Shown piece after piece: positions 48,026 through 57,833 of a stretch of 63,683 nucleotides of DNA. The notes under the pieces were generated by a model. That model was given only the letters and a program-made list of their open reading frames with translations, was not told the origin of the DNA and made no database searches. Positions within the stretch are counted from its first letter, which is position 1, and every line of letters begins with the position of its first letter. Position numbers and translations under genes: made by a program. Source of the DNA: CAZMCC01 sp964564695 (GTDB lineage Bacteria > Planctomycetota > Phycisphaerae > Phycisphaerales > UBA1924); the NCBI GenBank assembly GCA_964564695.1, contig CAZMCC010000008.1:1-63683 (forward strand). The letters are read 5' to 3'.

Positions 48026-49423
48026 TCAGTGCGAGTGGCCGTGGCCGTCGGGGCTCTGCGCGGGCGCGGCGGGCCCCGGCGCGCCGGGCACGAAGCCGCG
48101 AAGTTGCGAGAGGCTGAACGCGCCGCTCACAGCGATCACATCACCGGGCACCAGTCCTAGCTTGATCTCGACCACCCGATCATCACGAACCCCCGCGGCG
48201 ATGTCGCGCTTCTTGTAGACGACGTCTTCACCCTTGCCTTCCCTCACGAAGACGTACTGAAGGGGACCCTCTTTGACGATGGCCGACGCGGGGATGACCA
48301 CCGCCGAGTCGTTGCTGGCGACCACGATCGAGAGGTCCACGAACTGGCCCTGGCGGAGCAGGCCTTTGGCGTTCTCAGCATCGACCAGCACGTGCGCGGT
48401 ACGCTTGGTGGCATCGATCACCGGGCTGACGAAGCGAACCGTTCCTTCCGCGACCACATCGCTTGCCGCGCCAACGCCGCGTCGGATGCGGACCTTGCTT
48501 CCGCCCGCCGCCGTAAGGCGATCGACGAGGCCTTCGGGCAACTCGCCCTCGACCTGGACCCGTGCAAAATCCCCGATCGTCAACAGTGGCTGACCGGCCT
48601 CGACTCCCTGGCCCACCGCCGCGCTGCGTGTGGTGACCACGCCGTCGATCGGTGCCAGAAATCGAATCAGACCGGGCCGAGCGGGGTCGGCGAGCACCTC
48701 GACCGGGTGAGGATCGTTCTCGGCGGGGAGTGTTCCCCGGAGTGCCTCTGCTGATGCGTGTGTGGTCTCGACCTGCTTCCGCAGCGACCCAAGCTCCGCC
48801 CGAGCCTGTTCCAGGGCGACCCGGCGCAGGCCGGCGTCGGCCCGCAACTTGATCGATTCGGATCTGCGTTGAGTCAGCAGGTTGGCGGAGACGTTTTCGC
48901 CCGCGCTCGTGAGTCGTTGCACTTCGGCCTCGAGAAGTTCCGCGCCTTGCGTAAGAGCGGGCAGTTCAATCTCAAGCGACTGCACCTGCGACTCTGCGCG
49001 CTTCAGTTCAGCGTTCAGCCGCTCGGTTTCTCCTTCCAGCCGGCGGACGTCATAGAGCAGCTTCGCCATCTCCGGCGAATCAACCTCGGCGAGCGTCGCG
49101 CCCTTCACGACGAGGTCGCCCGGCTGGACGGCGACCAGGCGAACCACGCCCGCGTAGCGGGGCGAGACGGCCACCAGCGCGTCCGGACGCGCCCGGACCA
49201 TGCCGGTCAGACGGACGACATCTTCGACCTGCCCGAAGTCCACCTCGGCAGTGGCAAGGCCAATCGCCGCAGCGGTCGCTTCCGAAACCCTCTTCGGCGC
49301 ATTCGGGTCGAACGTCGCCCCGGCGGGTTTGTTGTGCCCCTCGTGGGCGTAAACAGGAATCAGGATCGCCGCGGTAGCGAGCGCCAGTGCGCCCAGCCCC
49401 ACAGCAGCGCGTGAGCGTGCCAT
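48026..49423 (-). CDS. RND periplasmic adaptor (CusB/CzcB type), first set
   Basis: 465 residues from the ATG at 49423 with CGGAGG upstream. Signal-like helix, then AHEGHNK. A barrel-sandwich/lipoyl segment (VVAVQPGD, VDSPEMAKLL), a long coiled hairpin (about 120-230), the second lipoyl half (FLAPIDGVVTTRSAAVGQGVEAGQPLLTI), beta-barrel and membrane-proximal domains (VIPASAIVKEGPLQYVFV). The C-terminus ends DGHGHSH. Unlike the second adaptor it lacks an HMBD. Links the 44580 pump to an outer-membrane channel, perhaps the one at 38155. Confidence 0.88.
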   Translation of the reverse strand: MARSRAAVGLGALALATAAILIPVYAHEGHNKPAGATFDPNAPKRVSEATAAAIGLATAEVDFGQVEDVVRLTGMVRARPDALVAVSPRYAGVVRLVAVQPGDLVVKGATLAEVDSPEMAKLLYDVRRLEGETERLNAELKRAESQVQSLEIELPALTQGAELLEAEVQRLTSAGENVSANLLTQRRSESIKLRADAGLRRVALEQARAELGSLRKQVETTHASAEALRGTLPAENDPHPVEVLADPARPGLIRFLAPIDGVVTTRSAAVGQGVEAGQPLLTIGDFARVQVEGELPEGLVDRLTAAGGSKVRIRRGVGAASDVVAEGTVRFVSPVIDATKRTAHVLVDAENAKGLLRQGQFVDLSIVVASNDSAVVIPASAIVKEGPLQYVFVREGKGEDVVYKKRDIAAGVRDDRVVEIKLGLVPGDVIAVSGAFSLSQLRGFVPGAPGPAAPAQSPDGHGHSH

Positions 49424-49580
49424 GCGAGACCTCCGGTGAGGGTGCAAGAACAGGTCAGTCAGATGGATGGGGTGCGCCGAAGGGCGATGGGGGCGCGCGG
49501 GGGCCCGCCGACGATTCCGGTGTCTCCAAGCGCACTTTCAGCGCTTCGGCAACTGCGAATCGTCGGCACAGGCCAATCTG

Positions 49581-50066
49581 CTACACGATGAGCGCGCAGT
49601 GCTGGCGCAGAAGCGATGTCTGCGGTCGTTCGACGACGCGCAGTTGCCTGTCCAGGCCCCGGAAAATGGCTGGCGGAAGCACATTAGCGGGCAGGGCCCA
49701 GTCGAGAACCGCGATGACCACGGGCGCGGGCAACTCGACGGTCGACTTCTGGACCGTGAGCATCATCCCGCTGTTCTTGCCGCAGTCGCAGTCGTGCTCG
49801 TCGTCACCCGGCGCGCACGGCTTGGGGGAATGATCGTCCCCATCATTGGACGCAGGCCCGTCTTGGTGCTCATGGTGGGAGGAGTGATCGTGACTCGCCC
49901 CGTCGGCGTGAACATGGGCCAGCGTCTCGCCTTGGCGATCTGAAGCAGGAGCCTGGCACGGGACGCACGTGCTGAACCACGAGTGGAAGTTGCAGCAGCA
50001 GAATGACACGGCAACCACCAGCAGGAGGGTCACCAAGAGCCGAAATGGATTTCCTCGCTGGAGCAT
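49581..50066 (-). CDS. membrane-anchored Cys/His-rich protein
   Basis: 161 residues. An N-terminal helix (LLVTLLLVVAVSFCCC) with a CCC motif, then a region rich in His, Asp and Cys (HVHADGASHDHSSHHEHQDG; CAPGDDEHDCDCG), then a plain C-terminal half. Probably a periplasmic metal buffer and first gene of the first RND run. The ATG lies inside a CsoR-like site and only about 12 bases after a TATACT box, so the mRNA may have almost no leader. Not recognised. Confidence 0.65.
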   Translation of the reverse strand: MLQRGNPFRLLVTLLLVVAVSFCCCNFHSWFSTCVPCQAPASDRQGETLAHVHADGASHDHSSHHEHQDGPASNDGDDHSPKPCAPGDDEHDCDCGKNSGMMLTVQKSTVELPAPVVIAVLDWALPANVLPPAIFRGLDRQLRVVERPQTSLLRQHCALIV

Positions 50067-50083
50067 ACCTATGGGGAGTATAT
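50065..50083 (-). promoter_or_regulatory. second CsoR-like site with -10 box
   Basis: Minus strand: TATACTCCCCATAGGTAT. It shares ATACTCCCC and the closing GTAT with the site at 9240-9256 (13 of 17 positions), and the same TATACT box overlaps it. The site covers the start codon of the 49581 gene, so it is placed to control the first RND run. Confidence 0.55.
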
Positions 50084-50252
50084 AGGCCTACACGATGATA
50101 CGTCGCGATCCGACACGAAGTTCGGCGAGATTCTCAGGGCGGACTAGTGCAAGAGAGACAAGTACTGACATCCAATTGGGCACAACAACACCATGTCCGC
50201 AGCATGCGGATTGCCAGAGCCTGCGGAGGATGGGAAATCGCGAGCTTATCTC

Positions 50253-53200
50253 CTAGTGACTGGCAAACTCCTTCCGGTGCTGCCACCGCTTGGCGAGGTA
50301 GAACACAACCGGGTACACGACCAGTTCCATCATGAAGCTGATCAGCAAGCCGCCGATCAGCGGGGCGGCGATGCGACGCATGGTGTCGGCACCGGTGCCG
50401 TGGGACCACAAGAGCGGGACCAGGCCGATCATCGCCGCGGCCACGGTCATCGCCTTGGGACGAATGCGCTTCACGGCCCCGTCGTGTACGGCCGCGTAGA
50501 GGTCAGCGACGGACTTCATCCGCCCCTGTTCTTTGAAGCGATCGAAGCTGTTGTCGAGATAGAGGAGCATCACCATTCCCGTCTCGGCGTCGAGCCCCGC
50601 GAGCGCGATGATCCCGATGACGACCGCCAGCGAGAGGTTGAAGTCCAGCGCGTGCATGAACCAGAAGGCCCCGACGAGGCTGAACGGCACCGCCAGAAGC
50701 ACTACACCAACGCGGAACCACGAGCGGCTGCTCACATACAGCAGGAAGATGATGGTGACCAGCGCCATGATGCTCGCGGCGACCAGCCGCGGGATGGTCT
50801 TCTCCCAGAACTCGAACTGTCCGGAGAACACCAGCGTGTAGCCCGGAGGCAGGTTGACCTGTTGTGCGACCGTCTTGCGGGCCTCGGCGATGTAGCCACC
50901 GAGGTCGCGTCCCGCGATGTCCACGAAGATCCACGCCGTGCGCTGGGCATTCTCCGAGCGGATCATCGGAGCGCCGGGGGTGAGGTGAACCTTCGCGAGC
51001 TGCCCGAGCGGTATCTGGACTCGCTCGCCCTTGGGCCCGGGCATCGGGGCCGTGACCAGCACCTGTTCGAGCGCGGGCAAGTCGTCGCGGTAGTCGCGGA
51101 GGTATCGCACGTTGAGCGGGTAGCGCTCCAGACCCTCGACGGTCGTGGTGATATTCATGCCGCCGACCGCAGACTGGATCACGTCCTGCACGTCCCCGGT
51201 GGTTAGGCCGTAGCGGGCCGCGGCGGCGCGGTCGATGTCGAAATCGACGTAGTAGCCCCCGAGGGTGCGCTCGGGGTACGCCGAGACCGTTCCCGGAATG
51301 CCACGGACCGCGCTGGCGGCGCGCTCCGCGAGGTCGCCGAGTACCTTGAGGTCAGGGCCGAGAATCTTGATGCCCACCGGAGTCTTGATGCCCGTGGCGA
51401 GCATGTTGATGCGGTTTTCGATCGGGAATGGCCATGCGTTGGCCATGCCGGGGAACGACACAACGGAGTTGAGCCCCGCGTGCATCGTCCCGTCGGGGTC
51501 GGACCAGCCGAACTTGAGCTCTTCGGTCGTGATGGGCCGCTCGGCTGGCCAGAACGCGGCGTGGAACGGCTTCTGCAACCACTGGGGCCATGCACTGAAG
51601 AAGTACTCTGGCCGACGCGTCCGCCACTTCGAACGGTCGGGATTGAGCTGTGCGACCGTTTCGATCATCGACAGTGGCGCGGGGTCGGTGGCGGTCGCGG
51701 CCCGCCCGATCTTTCCGTGGACGCTCAACACTTCGGGGAACGTCTTGATGAGCTTGTCGGTTTGCTGCAGGAGCTGCTTGCTCTTGGTGATGCTGATGGA
51801 AGGGTCGGTCGTCGGCATGTAGAGCAGGTCGCCTTCGTCCAGAGGCGGCATGAACTCGGTACCCATGCGCGTCATCGGGTAGTAGGTCGATGCCAGCGTG
51901 ATTGCGGCGAGGAGCAGCAGTCGCCAAGGGTGCGCCATGGCGAGATGGAACGCCGGCTCGTAGATTCGCTGGAGCACCCGGCTGATCGGGCTGTGCTGCT
52001 CGTGGATGATCTTCTGCGGCAGGAGCAGCATCGCCATCAGCACGGCCCAACCGCCCGCGATCCACCAGCGGAAGTGTTCCAGGTGCGGCATACCCGAGGC
52101 GATGATGAACAGCGCGGTCGCGGGCAGGAACATGGCGCCCATCGTGATGGCGGTGTTGCGCCAGAATCCCCAGCTCTTGGGGAGCACCCGCCCGGTGATG
52201 AAGTAGTACATCAGGACCGGGATGATGGTGATGGAGAGGAATGCGGCCGCGGTCATCGCAAAGGTCTTCGTGAAGGCAAGCGGCTTGAAGAGCCGCCCCG
52301 CCTCGCCCCCGAGCACGAACACCGGCAGGAATGAGACGGTGATGATGAGCAGGGAGAAGAAGAGCTGCGGGCCAACCTCCTTGGCCGCTGCCATCATGAT
52401 GTCCGCCCGAGGCGTGGGCGGATGCCCGGCGTGAACGCGGTCCTCCTCCCGGTCCAGGTGCTTGTGCCCGTTCTCGACCATGATGACGGCCGAGTCCACG
52501 ACCACGCCGATGGAGATCGCGATCCCGCCGAGGGACATGATGTTGGCGTTGATGCCCAGCAGGTGCATGACCAGCAGGGCCGCGATGACGCTGGACGGCA
52601 CGACGAAGACCGCGACCAGCTCGCTGCGCATGTGGAGCAGGAACAAAATGCACACCAGCCCGACGACGATGATCTCCTCGACCAGCGTGTCGCGCAGCGT
52701 GGAGATGGAACGATTGATCAGGTTCGAGCGGTCGTAGGTGGTCTTGACGAAGACGCCCGGGGGCAGGCCGTCCTCCAGCGAAACCAGCTTCGCCTTCACG
52801 TCCGTGATGACCTTGTACGCGTTGGCCCCGAACCGGGCGACGACCACGCCGCCGACGGCTTCACCCTCGCCGTTCAGGTCGCCGACGCCCCGGCGCATAT
52901 CGCCGCCGACCTGGAGGGTCGCGATGTCCCCGAGCATGACCGGCGTGCCCTTCTCGCCCAGCCCCACAGGAACCAGGGCGAGGTCCTCAAGGCCCTTGAG
53001 GTACGCCCGGCTGCGGACCATGTACTCGTTCTCCGCGATTTCGATGACCGCCCCGCCCACGTCGTTGTTGGCCCGCTGGATCGCCATCATCACGTCGCGG
53101 AGCGGCAGGCCGTACGCGCGCAGTTTGAGCGGGTCGAGGATGACCTGGTACTGCCGCACGTACCCGCCGATGGAGGCGACCTCGGACACATCCTCGACCG

Positions 53201-53870
53201 AGGTCAGCGGGTAGCGCATGTACCAGTCCTGGAGGCTGCGGAGCTGGGCGAGGTCCTGGTTGGCCGACAGCAGCGGCGTCTGGGTGAGCGGGTCCACGCC
53301 CGGCTTCTCGAACGCGCGGACCTTTACGATCTTCTCGCGCCGCTCCCGGGGTGCCTCATCGGGCGAGGCGTACCAGCGATCGCCCTCGGTGTCGTGCCAG
53401 AAGCCCTTGGGGTGGTCGGGGCTGTAATAGCCGGGAGACAGCACGTACTGGTACACCCAGCCCACTCCGGTGGCGTCCGGGCCGAGCTTGGGCTCGACCC
53501 CCTTGGGCAATCGGTCGCGGGCGAAGTTCAGGTACTCCAGCACGCGGCTGCGTGCCCAGTAAATGTCGGTGCCGTCCTCGAAGAGCACGTACACGAACGA
53601 CTGCTCGAACATGCTGTAGCCGCGGACCACGGTGGAGCCGGGCACGGCGAGCATCGCGCTGGCGAGCGGGTAGGTGACCTGCTTGTCGACGACCTCGGGG
53701 TTCTGCCCGGGGTACTCGGTTTGGACGATGACCTGGACGTCCGACAGGTCCGGGATGGCGTCCAGGCGGATGTTGAAGATGCTCCACACGCCCGCGCCGA
53801 CCATCATCGCGGTCAGCAGGAGCACCATGAAGCGGTTCTTGATGGCGAGTTCGATGATGCGTGCGATCAT
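50253..53870 (-). CDS. cusA: CusA-type RND copper/silver efflux pump
   Basis: 1205 residues, longer than CusA of enteric bacteria (~1050) mainly because of insertions near residues 160-190 and in the cytosolic loop after helix 6 (FWRNTAITMGAMFLPATALFII and following). Helix IV has ISIGVVVDSAVIMVEN. Two of the three Met residues of the CusA copper relay are in place by context (PLSMIET and RINMLATGIK); the third, normally in ARYGM, is Leu here (ARYGLTT). Inner-membrane antiporter of the complete set 57260-50253. Confidence 0.9.
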   Translation of the reverse strand: MIARIIELAIKNRFMVLLLTAMMVGAGVWSIFNIRLDAIPDLSDVQVIVQTEYPGQNPEVVDKQVTYPLASAMLAVPGSTVVRGYSMFEQSFVYVLFEDGTDIYWARSRVLEYLNFARDRLPKGVEPKLGPDATGVGWVYQYVLSPGYYSPDHPKGFWHDTEGDRWYASPDEAPRERREKIVKVRAFEKPGVDPLTQTPLLSANQDLAQLRSLQDWYMRYPLTSVEDVSEVASIGGYVRQYQVILDPLKLRAYGLPLRDVMMAIQRANNDVGGAVIEIAENEYMVRSRAYLKGLEDLALVPVGLGEKGTPVMLGDIATLQVGGDMRRGVGDLNGEGEAVGGVVVARFGANAYKVITDVKAKLVSLEDGLPPGVFVKTTYDRSNLINRSISTLRDTLVEEIIVVGLVCILFLLHMRSELVAVFVVPSSVIAALLVMHLLGINANIMSLGGIAISIGVVVDSAVIMVENGHKHLDREEDRVHAGHPPTPRADIMMAAAKEVGPQLFFSLLIITVSFLPVFVLGGEAGRLFKPLAFTKTFAMTAAAFLSITIIPVLMYYFITGRVLPKSWGFWRNTAITMGAMFLPATALFIIASGMPHLEHFRWWIAGGWAVLMAMLLLPQKIIHEQHSPISRVLQRIYEPAFHLAMAHPWRLLLLAAITLASTYYPMTRMGTEFMPPLDEGDLLYMPTTDPSISITKSKQLLQQTDKLIKTFPEVLSVHGKIGRAATATDPAPLSMIETVAQLNPDRSKWRTRRPEYFFSAWPQWLQKPFHAAFWPAERPITTEELKFGWSDPDGTMHAGLNSVVSFPGMANAWPFPIENRINMLATGIKTPVGIKILGPDLKVLGDLAERAASAVRGIPGTVSAYPERTLGGYYVDFDIDRAAAARYGLTTGDVQDVIQSAVGGMNITTTVEGLERYPLNVRYLRDYRDDLPALEQVLVTAPMPGPKGERVQIPLGQLAKVHLTPGAPMIRSENAQRTAWIFVDIAGRDLGGYIAEARKTVAQQVNLPPGYTLVFSGQFEFWEKTIPRLVAASIMALVTIIFLLYVSSRSWFRVGVVLLAVPFSLVGAFWFMHALDFNLSLAVVIGIIALAGLDAETGMVMLLYLDNSFDRFKEQGRMKSVADLYAAVHDGAVKRIRPKAMTVAAAMIGLVPLLWSHGTGADTMRRIAAPLIGGLLISFMMELVVYPVVFYLAKRWQHRKEFASH

Positions 53871-53873
53871 GCG

Positions 53874-55772
53874 TCACCTTGCTCCCTTCGCGCCGCCGAC
53901 CCGGCGAACGATCGATCCGCACTCCTTCATGTCGTTGGCGTAATACGGATTGGCCACGTCGGCCTTCCGCTGCAGCCAGTCGGCCTTGGCCATCGGGCAG
54001 TTGACTACGAAGAGGGACTCGGCCACCTTGGGCGAGGGGGGCATCGCGTCGATCAGCAGGATGACCCCGGCGCTCACGCTCTTGAACGCCTCGCGCTGCT
54101 GGTCGATCGGCTTGCCCGTCAGCGACTCGGCGGCCCGCGCCGCCTCCGTGACCAGCCGCGTCGCCTCCGACCCCGAGACCTCGCCGTGCAGGGCGTGGAT
54201 GGCGGCGATCAGGCCGTCGGGCTTGAGCGGCGTGGCGTCCTTCTGCACCGCCCCCAGCGATTCGGCCAGCACGAGGTACGCGCTCACGATCGCGTCTACC
54301 CGCGCCTGCGCGGCGGGCGAGATCGCGATCGGTGCGGCCCGGGGGGCGGTGGGGGTGGGGGCGGCGCTCGACGGGGCGGGGGCCGCCGTGGGGGCTTTCT
54401 GCTGCTCCAGGAACTTGGCGATCGCCTCGCGGAGTCGGCTCTCGGAGTCGATCAGGAACTGCCCGCTGGAGACCACCGACTCGCCGGCCTTCAGCCCCGA
54501 GCGCACCTGCACCAGGCCCTGCTCGCCCGAAAGCCCGATTGCGACGTCCCGCGGCTCGAAACGCCCCTTGCCCGTCATCACGAAGACGAGCTGCTTCTCG
54601 CCCGTGTCGATCACCGCCTCGCGCGGGATGAGCGTGACAGGGTCCGCCGAGCCGACGTCGATGTCGGCGATGGCGTACATCGCCGATCGGAGCACCCCGT
54701 CGGGGTTGGGCATCGCCATGCGGACCAGCGCGGTGCGCGTCATCTCGTCCAAGTGGGGATGCACGAAGATGACCTCGCCCTCGAAGGTCCGCCCGGGGAG
54801 CGCGTTCACGCGGGCCACGGCCCGCTGCCCCACCCGGACCCGCCCGATCGAGCCCTCGGGCACGCGGGCCTCGAACCACATCGTCGAGCGGTCCGCCAGA
54901 CGCAGCACCAGTTGCCCGGACATCACCGCCGAGCCGTTGTAGACCATGGCCTTCTCGACCACGTGCCCGTCGATCGGGGAGAGGAACGTCACCACGGCCG
55001 GGGCGTGCTCCATCCCGCCCAGCTCCGTGATCTGCTCGGCGGTCAGGCCGAGCGTCTGGAGGCGGAGGTCCGCCGCGGCGATCAGCGCCCCGCTGGTCTG
55101 GCCCAGCGAGCCGCCGGCGTCCTGGCCGGCACGATCGGCGGACTTCCGCGCCGTGATGAGTTCCTCGATGGCCAGTCGCAGGTCCGGGCTGTAGAGGTCA
55201 AAGAGCGGGTCGCCCTTCTTGACCGCCATGCCGTCGGTGTTCGCGTAGAGCGTCTGGATCCATCCGGACACGCGGAGGTTGATGTCGCGCCGGCCCGGCT
55301 CGGGCTCGGCCAGGATCGCCGTGGCTCGCACGGTCTGCTGGAGCGGCCCCTCGGTGACGACCGCGGTGCGCACGCCCATGTTCTGCACCACGGCGGGGTC
55401 GATCACGACGGCGCCGGCGCCGGCTCCCGCCGACGATTCACCGGCATCGTTGCCGGTCACCAGCGGCGTGAGCTTCATGTGGCAGATCGGGCAGTCGCCC
55501 GGATGGTCCTGGATGACTTGCGGGTGCATGCCGCAGGTCCAGAGCTGCTTCTTGCCGTCGGCGGGCGTGCCGGATTCCTTGGCGGAGGCGGCCGCGGCGG
55601 TATCGCCGCCGGCGGAGGGCATGAGCCATCGCTCAAAAGTGGTGTGCCAGCGCATCCCCGCGTAGATCCCGCCCGCCGTGAACAGCAGCAGGAACACGAG
55701 GGAACCGGAACGGCCGCGGTGAGCGCTGGGTGCCGGGGAAGCGGTCTTGGTTGTCGGAGTCTCGGTGGTCAT
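53874..55772 (-). CDS. cusB: CusB-type adaptor with HMBD and DUF3347 domains
   Basis: 632 residues. Membrane anchor (LVFLLLFTAGGIYAGM), an HMBD (CGMHPQVIQDHPGDCPICHMKL, split here as C80-P84 and C94-L101), the lipoyl/barrel core (VSGWIQTLYANTDGMAVKKGDPLFDLYSPDL, FLSPIDGHVVEKAMVYNG), then a Pro/Ala linker near 465-485 and a DUF3347-like helical domain with LFVVNCPMAKADW and YYANDMKECGSIV. HMBD and DUF3347 both bind Cu(I) or Ag(I). Three bases separate it from the pump gene. Confidence 0.92.
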   Translation of the reverse strand: MTTETPTTKTASPAPSAHRGRSGSLVFLLLFTAGGIYAGMRWHTTFERWLMPSAGGDTAAAASAKESGTPADGKKQLWTCGMHPQVIQDHPGDCPICHMKLTPLVTGNDAGESSAGAGAGAVVIDPAVVQNMGVRTAVVTEGPLQQTVRATAILAEPEPGRRDINLRVSGWIQTLYANTDGMAVKKGDPLFDLYSPDLRLAIEELITARKSADRAGQDAGGSLGQTSGALIAAADLRLQTLGLTAEQITELGGMEHAPAVVTFLSPIDGHVVEKAMVYNGSAVMSGQLVLRLADRSTMWFEARVPEGSIGRVRVGQRAVARVNALPGRTFEGEVIFVHPHLDEMTRTALVRMAMPNPDGVLRSAMYAIADIDVGSADPVTLIPREAVIDTGEKQLVFVMTGKGRFEPRDVAIGLSGEQGLVQVRSGLKAGESVVSSGQFLIDSESRLREAIAKFLEQQKAPTAAPAPSSAAPTPTAPRAAPIAISPAAQARVDAIVSAYLVLAESLGAVQKDATPLKPDGLIAAIHALHGEVSGSEATRLVTEAARAAESLTGKPIDQQREAFKSVSAGVILLIDAMPPSPKVAESLFVVNCPMAKADWLQRKADVANPYYANDMKECGSIVRRVGGAKGAR

Positions 55773-55796
55773 GGCGTACTTTCTGGTGACCGGCGG

Positions 55797-57260
55797 TCAT
55801 CGAGCCGGGAGCGTGTTGATTGCGGATGGGGACGGGACGACGGATGGGCTTGGAGCAACGGTCTCGATGTCCGTTCCCATGAGCGCCTCGAGTTCGGCAA
55901 GCCGTTTCTCCCGCGAGGCGTGGGCCTCGACGATCATGAGCCGGGTGTCCAGCAGCATGCTCTGCGCCTCGATCAGGTCGAGGTACATCGCGGCTCCGGA
56001 GGCGTAGGACTGTCGCATGTTGGTGAGTACCCGCTCCGCGAGCGGGAGTAGCGTTGTTTCGAAGAGGGCCGCCTGACGCTCGTTGTTGCGGAGCGCCACG
56101 AGCGTGGCCACGAGCGTCGCAGCCCGGTCGCTGCGTGTCTGCCGCAGCATCGCGTCGCCAGAGCGGAGCATGGCCTCGGCCTCGCGGATACCGCCCTTGA
56201 TCTCGGCGATGGTCGTCGGGAGCATGATGGTCGCGCCCACCGCCTGCGACACGTTTCCGGTGAACATGAACGACGGGTTGATGTCGGGGATCCACTGCAT
56301 CCGCGCCAGCTCCAACGCGTCCGTGCGGCCTTCCACTTGGTGGGCCAACGCCGCAATCTCGGGGTTGCGCTCGACCGCCACGGCGAGGATCTGGTCATCT
56401 GTCGCCGGGATCTTCCGCAAGTCAGCGGCCGCGGCCGCCAACGGAGCGTCCGCGTCCCGGACGAGCATGCCGTTGAGCATCGCCCGCATCGCCGTGAGCT
56501 CGGCGTCGGTGTTTCGGACGTTGTTCTCCAACGTTTGGACGCTTGCCTCAGCACGGAGAAGGTCCCGCTGCACGCCGCCAGCCTGTGCCCTGGCCCGTAT
56601 CGCGTCAATCGTCAGATGACTTAGGGCCAACTGTTCCTGCTGAATGCGTCTCTTCTGCTCCAGCATCTGCAGGTCCGCCCACGACGAGAGCACGCGACGC
56701 TGCAGGTCGAACTTCGCCGTGCGGAACCTCTCGGCTATGGTCCGAGCCTCGTCGAGCGCGACTTGGCCTTTCTGCTGGACCTTCGTCGGGAACGAGAGGT
56801 TCATCGACGGGTCGAAGCCGAATGCGAACGTCTGGCGGTCGAAGGACTTCATGCGCTCGGAGGAGAACATGTACGAGTACCCGAACTGGAGGTTGGAGTT
56901 CGGGTATGCGGACGCCATCTCGATCCGCTGTACCGCGGCCTTCCACTCGAAGTACGACGCTTCGAGATCGCCGTTGGTGAGGAATGCACGCTGAAGCACG
57001 TCTTGCCACGAAGGAGACGCCGGAAATTCAGATAGCGTGCGTTGTTCGAACGGCTCCTCGTACGGCTTGCCCGCCTCGTGCATGCGGGCTTGCTCCTCCT
57101 TCGTGCCCGAGGGCGTCAAGGCGCAGCCAGACAACCCTGAAAGCGAGAGCGAGCAGATGATCAGAAGAGTCGAAACACGATGTGAGTGCGTCGCCGCGCG
57201 CGAGCGCTTGGCGGGGCGGCTCGCCGTACGAAACGCACCTTCGGTGCGGTCGAGGGACAT
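55797..57260 (-). CDS. Outer-membrane efflux lipoprotein of the second set (CusC-like)
   Basis: 487 residues; ATG at 57260 chosen because AGGAG lies 10 bases upstream. Lipobox LSGC. Contains the two efflux repeats with QVALDEARTIAERFRTAKFDLQRRVLSSWADLQMLEQKRRI-type helices and ASAYPNSNLQFGYSYMFSSERM near the start. Completes a CusCBA-like tripartite set with the genes at 53874 and 50253, in the order outer membrane, adaptor, pump. Confidence 0.88.
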   Translation of the reverse strand: MSLDRTEGAFRTASRPAKRSRAATHSHRVSTLLIICSLSLSGLSGCALTPSGTKEEQARMHEAGKPYEEPFEQRTLSEFPASPSWQDVLQRAFLTNGDLEASYFEWKAAVQRIEMASAYPNSNLQFGYSYMFSSERMKSFDRQTFAFGFDPSMNLSFPTKVQQKGQVALDEARTIAERFRTAKFDLQRRVLSSWADLQMLEQKRRIQQEQLALSHLTIDAIRARAQAGGVQRDLLRAEASVQTLENNVRNTDAELTAMRAMLNGMLVRDADAPLAAAAADLRKIPATDDQILAVAVERNPEIAALAHQVEGRTDALELARMQWIPDINPSFMFTGNVSQAVGATIMLPTTIAEIKGGIREAEAMLRSGDAMLRQTRSDRAATLVATLVALRNNERQAALFETTLLPLAERVLTNMRQSYASGAAMYLDLIEAQSMLLDTRLMIVEAHASREKRLAELEALMGTDIETVAPSPSVVPSPSAINTLPAR

Positions 57261-57381
57261 GATGCGGGCTCCTAGTTGTGGGGGATTGGGCCGGGGTTCC
57301 AGGCAACAGATGCTGGGGAACGGGCCGGAATCGCGGGACGGCGGCAACCTCAGCGCGCAATGCGGCTAAGGCACCGAGTAC

Positions 57382-57795
57382 CTACACGACCCACACACAC
57401 AGGAGCGACTGAATTGAATCAGCGGACTGCTTCGGCGGTCCAGGCGGGCTAGTCCACCGCTGGTTGAGCACGAATTGCTTCGAGGGTAGAACCGTCAGCA
57501 GAATTGGGAGCAAGGCGACGAACTGAAGAGTCTGTGCGGTCTTTGGGTTTGAGGGCGGGGTGCGAGGCTCCTCCGGTTGGGACATTCCGCAACGGCAAGC
57601 GACGAACTTGTCGCCCGTTGGGCACGAGGCGGTCATTGCGCCATCGCCGCCCCGGCAACAGGAGCATTTCGAACCGCCTGCGCTTGTTGCAGCGGCGGTT
57701 CCGGGCGTCATTTCCGCGCAGTTGAGCGTGGTCAGTCCGGGGAGGGACTGCACCAGTAGTGACAGGACGAGAATGAACCGAGAAATGACTGCCAT
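57382..57795 (-). CDS. exported Cys-rich protein, 137 aa
   Basis: Signal or anchor helix (FILVLSLLVQSLPGLTTLNC), then SKCSCCRGGDG, SCPTGDKFVACRCGM with seven clustered cysteines, and a second hydrophobic stretch (QFVALLPILLTVLP). Likely an envelope copper-binding protein at the head of the second RND run. Not recognised. The clustered Cys and two-helix build differ from the four-paralog lipoprotein family. Confidence 0.6.
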   Translation of the reverse strand: MAVISRFILVLSLLVQSLPGLTTLNCAEMTPGTAAATSAGGSKCSCCRGGDGAMTASCPTGDKFVACRCGMSQPEEPRTPPSNPKTAQTLQFVALLPILLTVLPSKQFVLNQRWTSPPGPPKQSADSIQSLLCVWVV

Positions 57796-57819
57796 ATGCC
57801 CTATCTGCCCTACCCGCGA

Positions 57820-57833
57820 ACCTCACGGTAGGT
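57820..57833. promoter_or_regulatory. imperfect palindrome before the second RND run
   Basis: ACCTCACGGTAGGT: arms ACCT and AGGT are inverted, the centre is not. It is 25 bases upstream of the 57795 start. MerR- or ArsR-type operators can look like this. Weak evidence. Confidence 0.3.
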
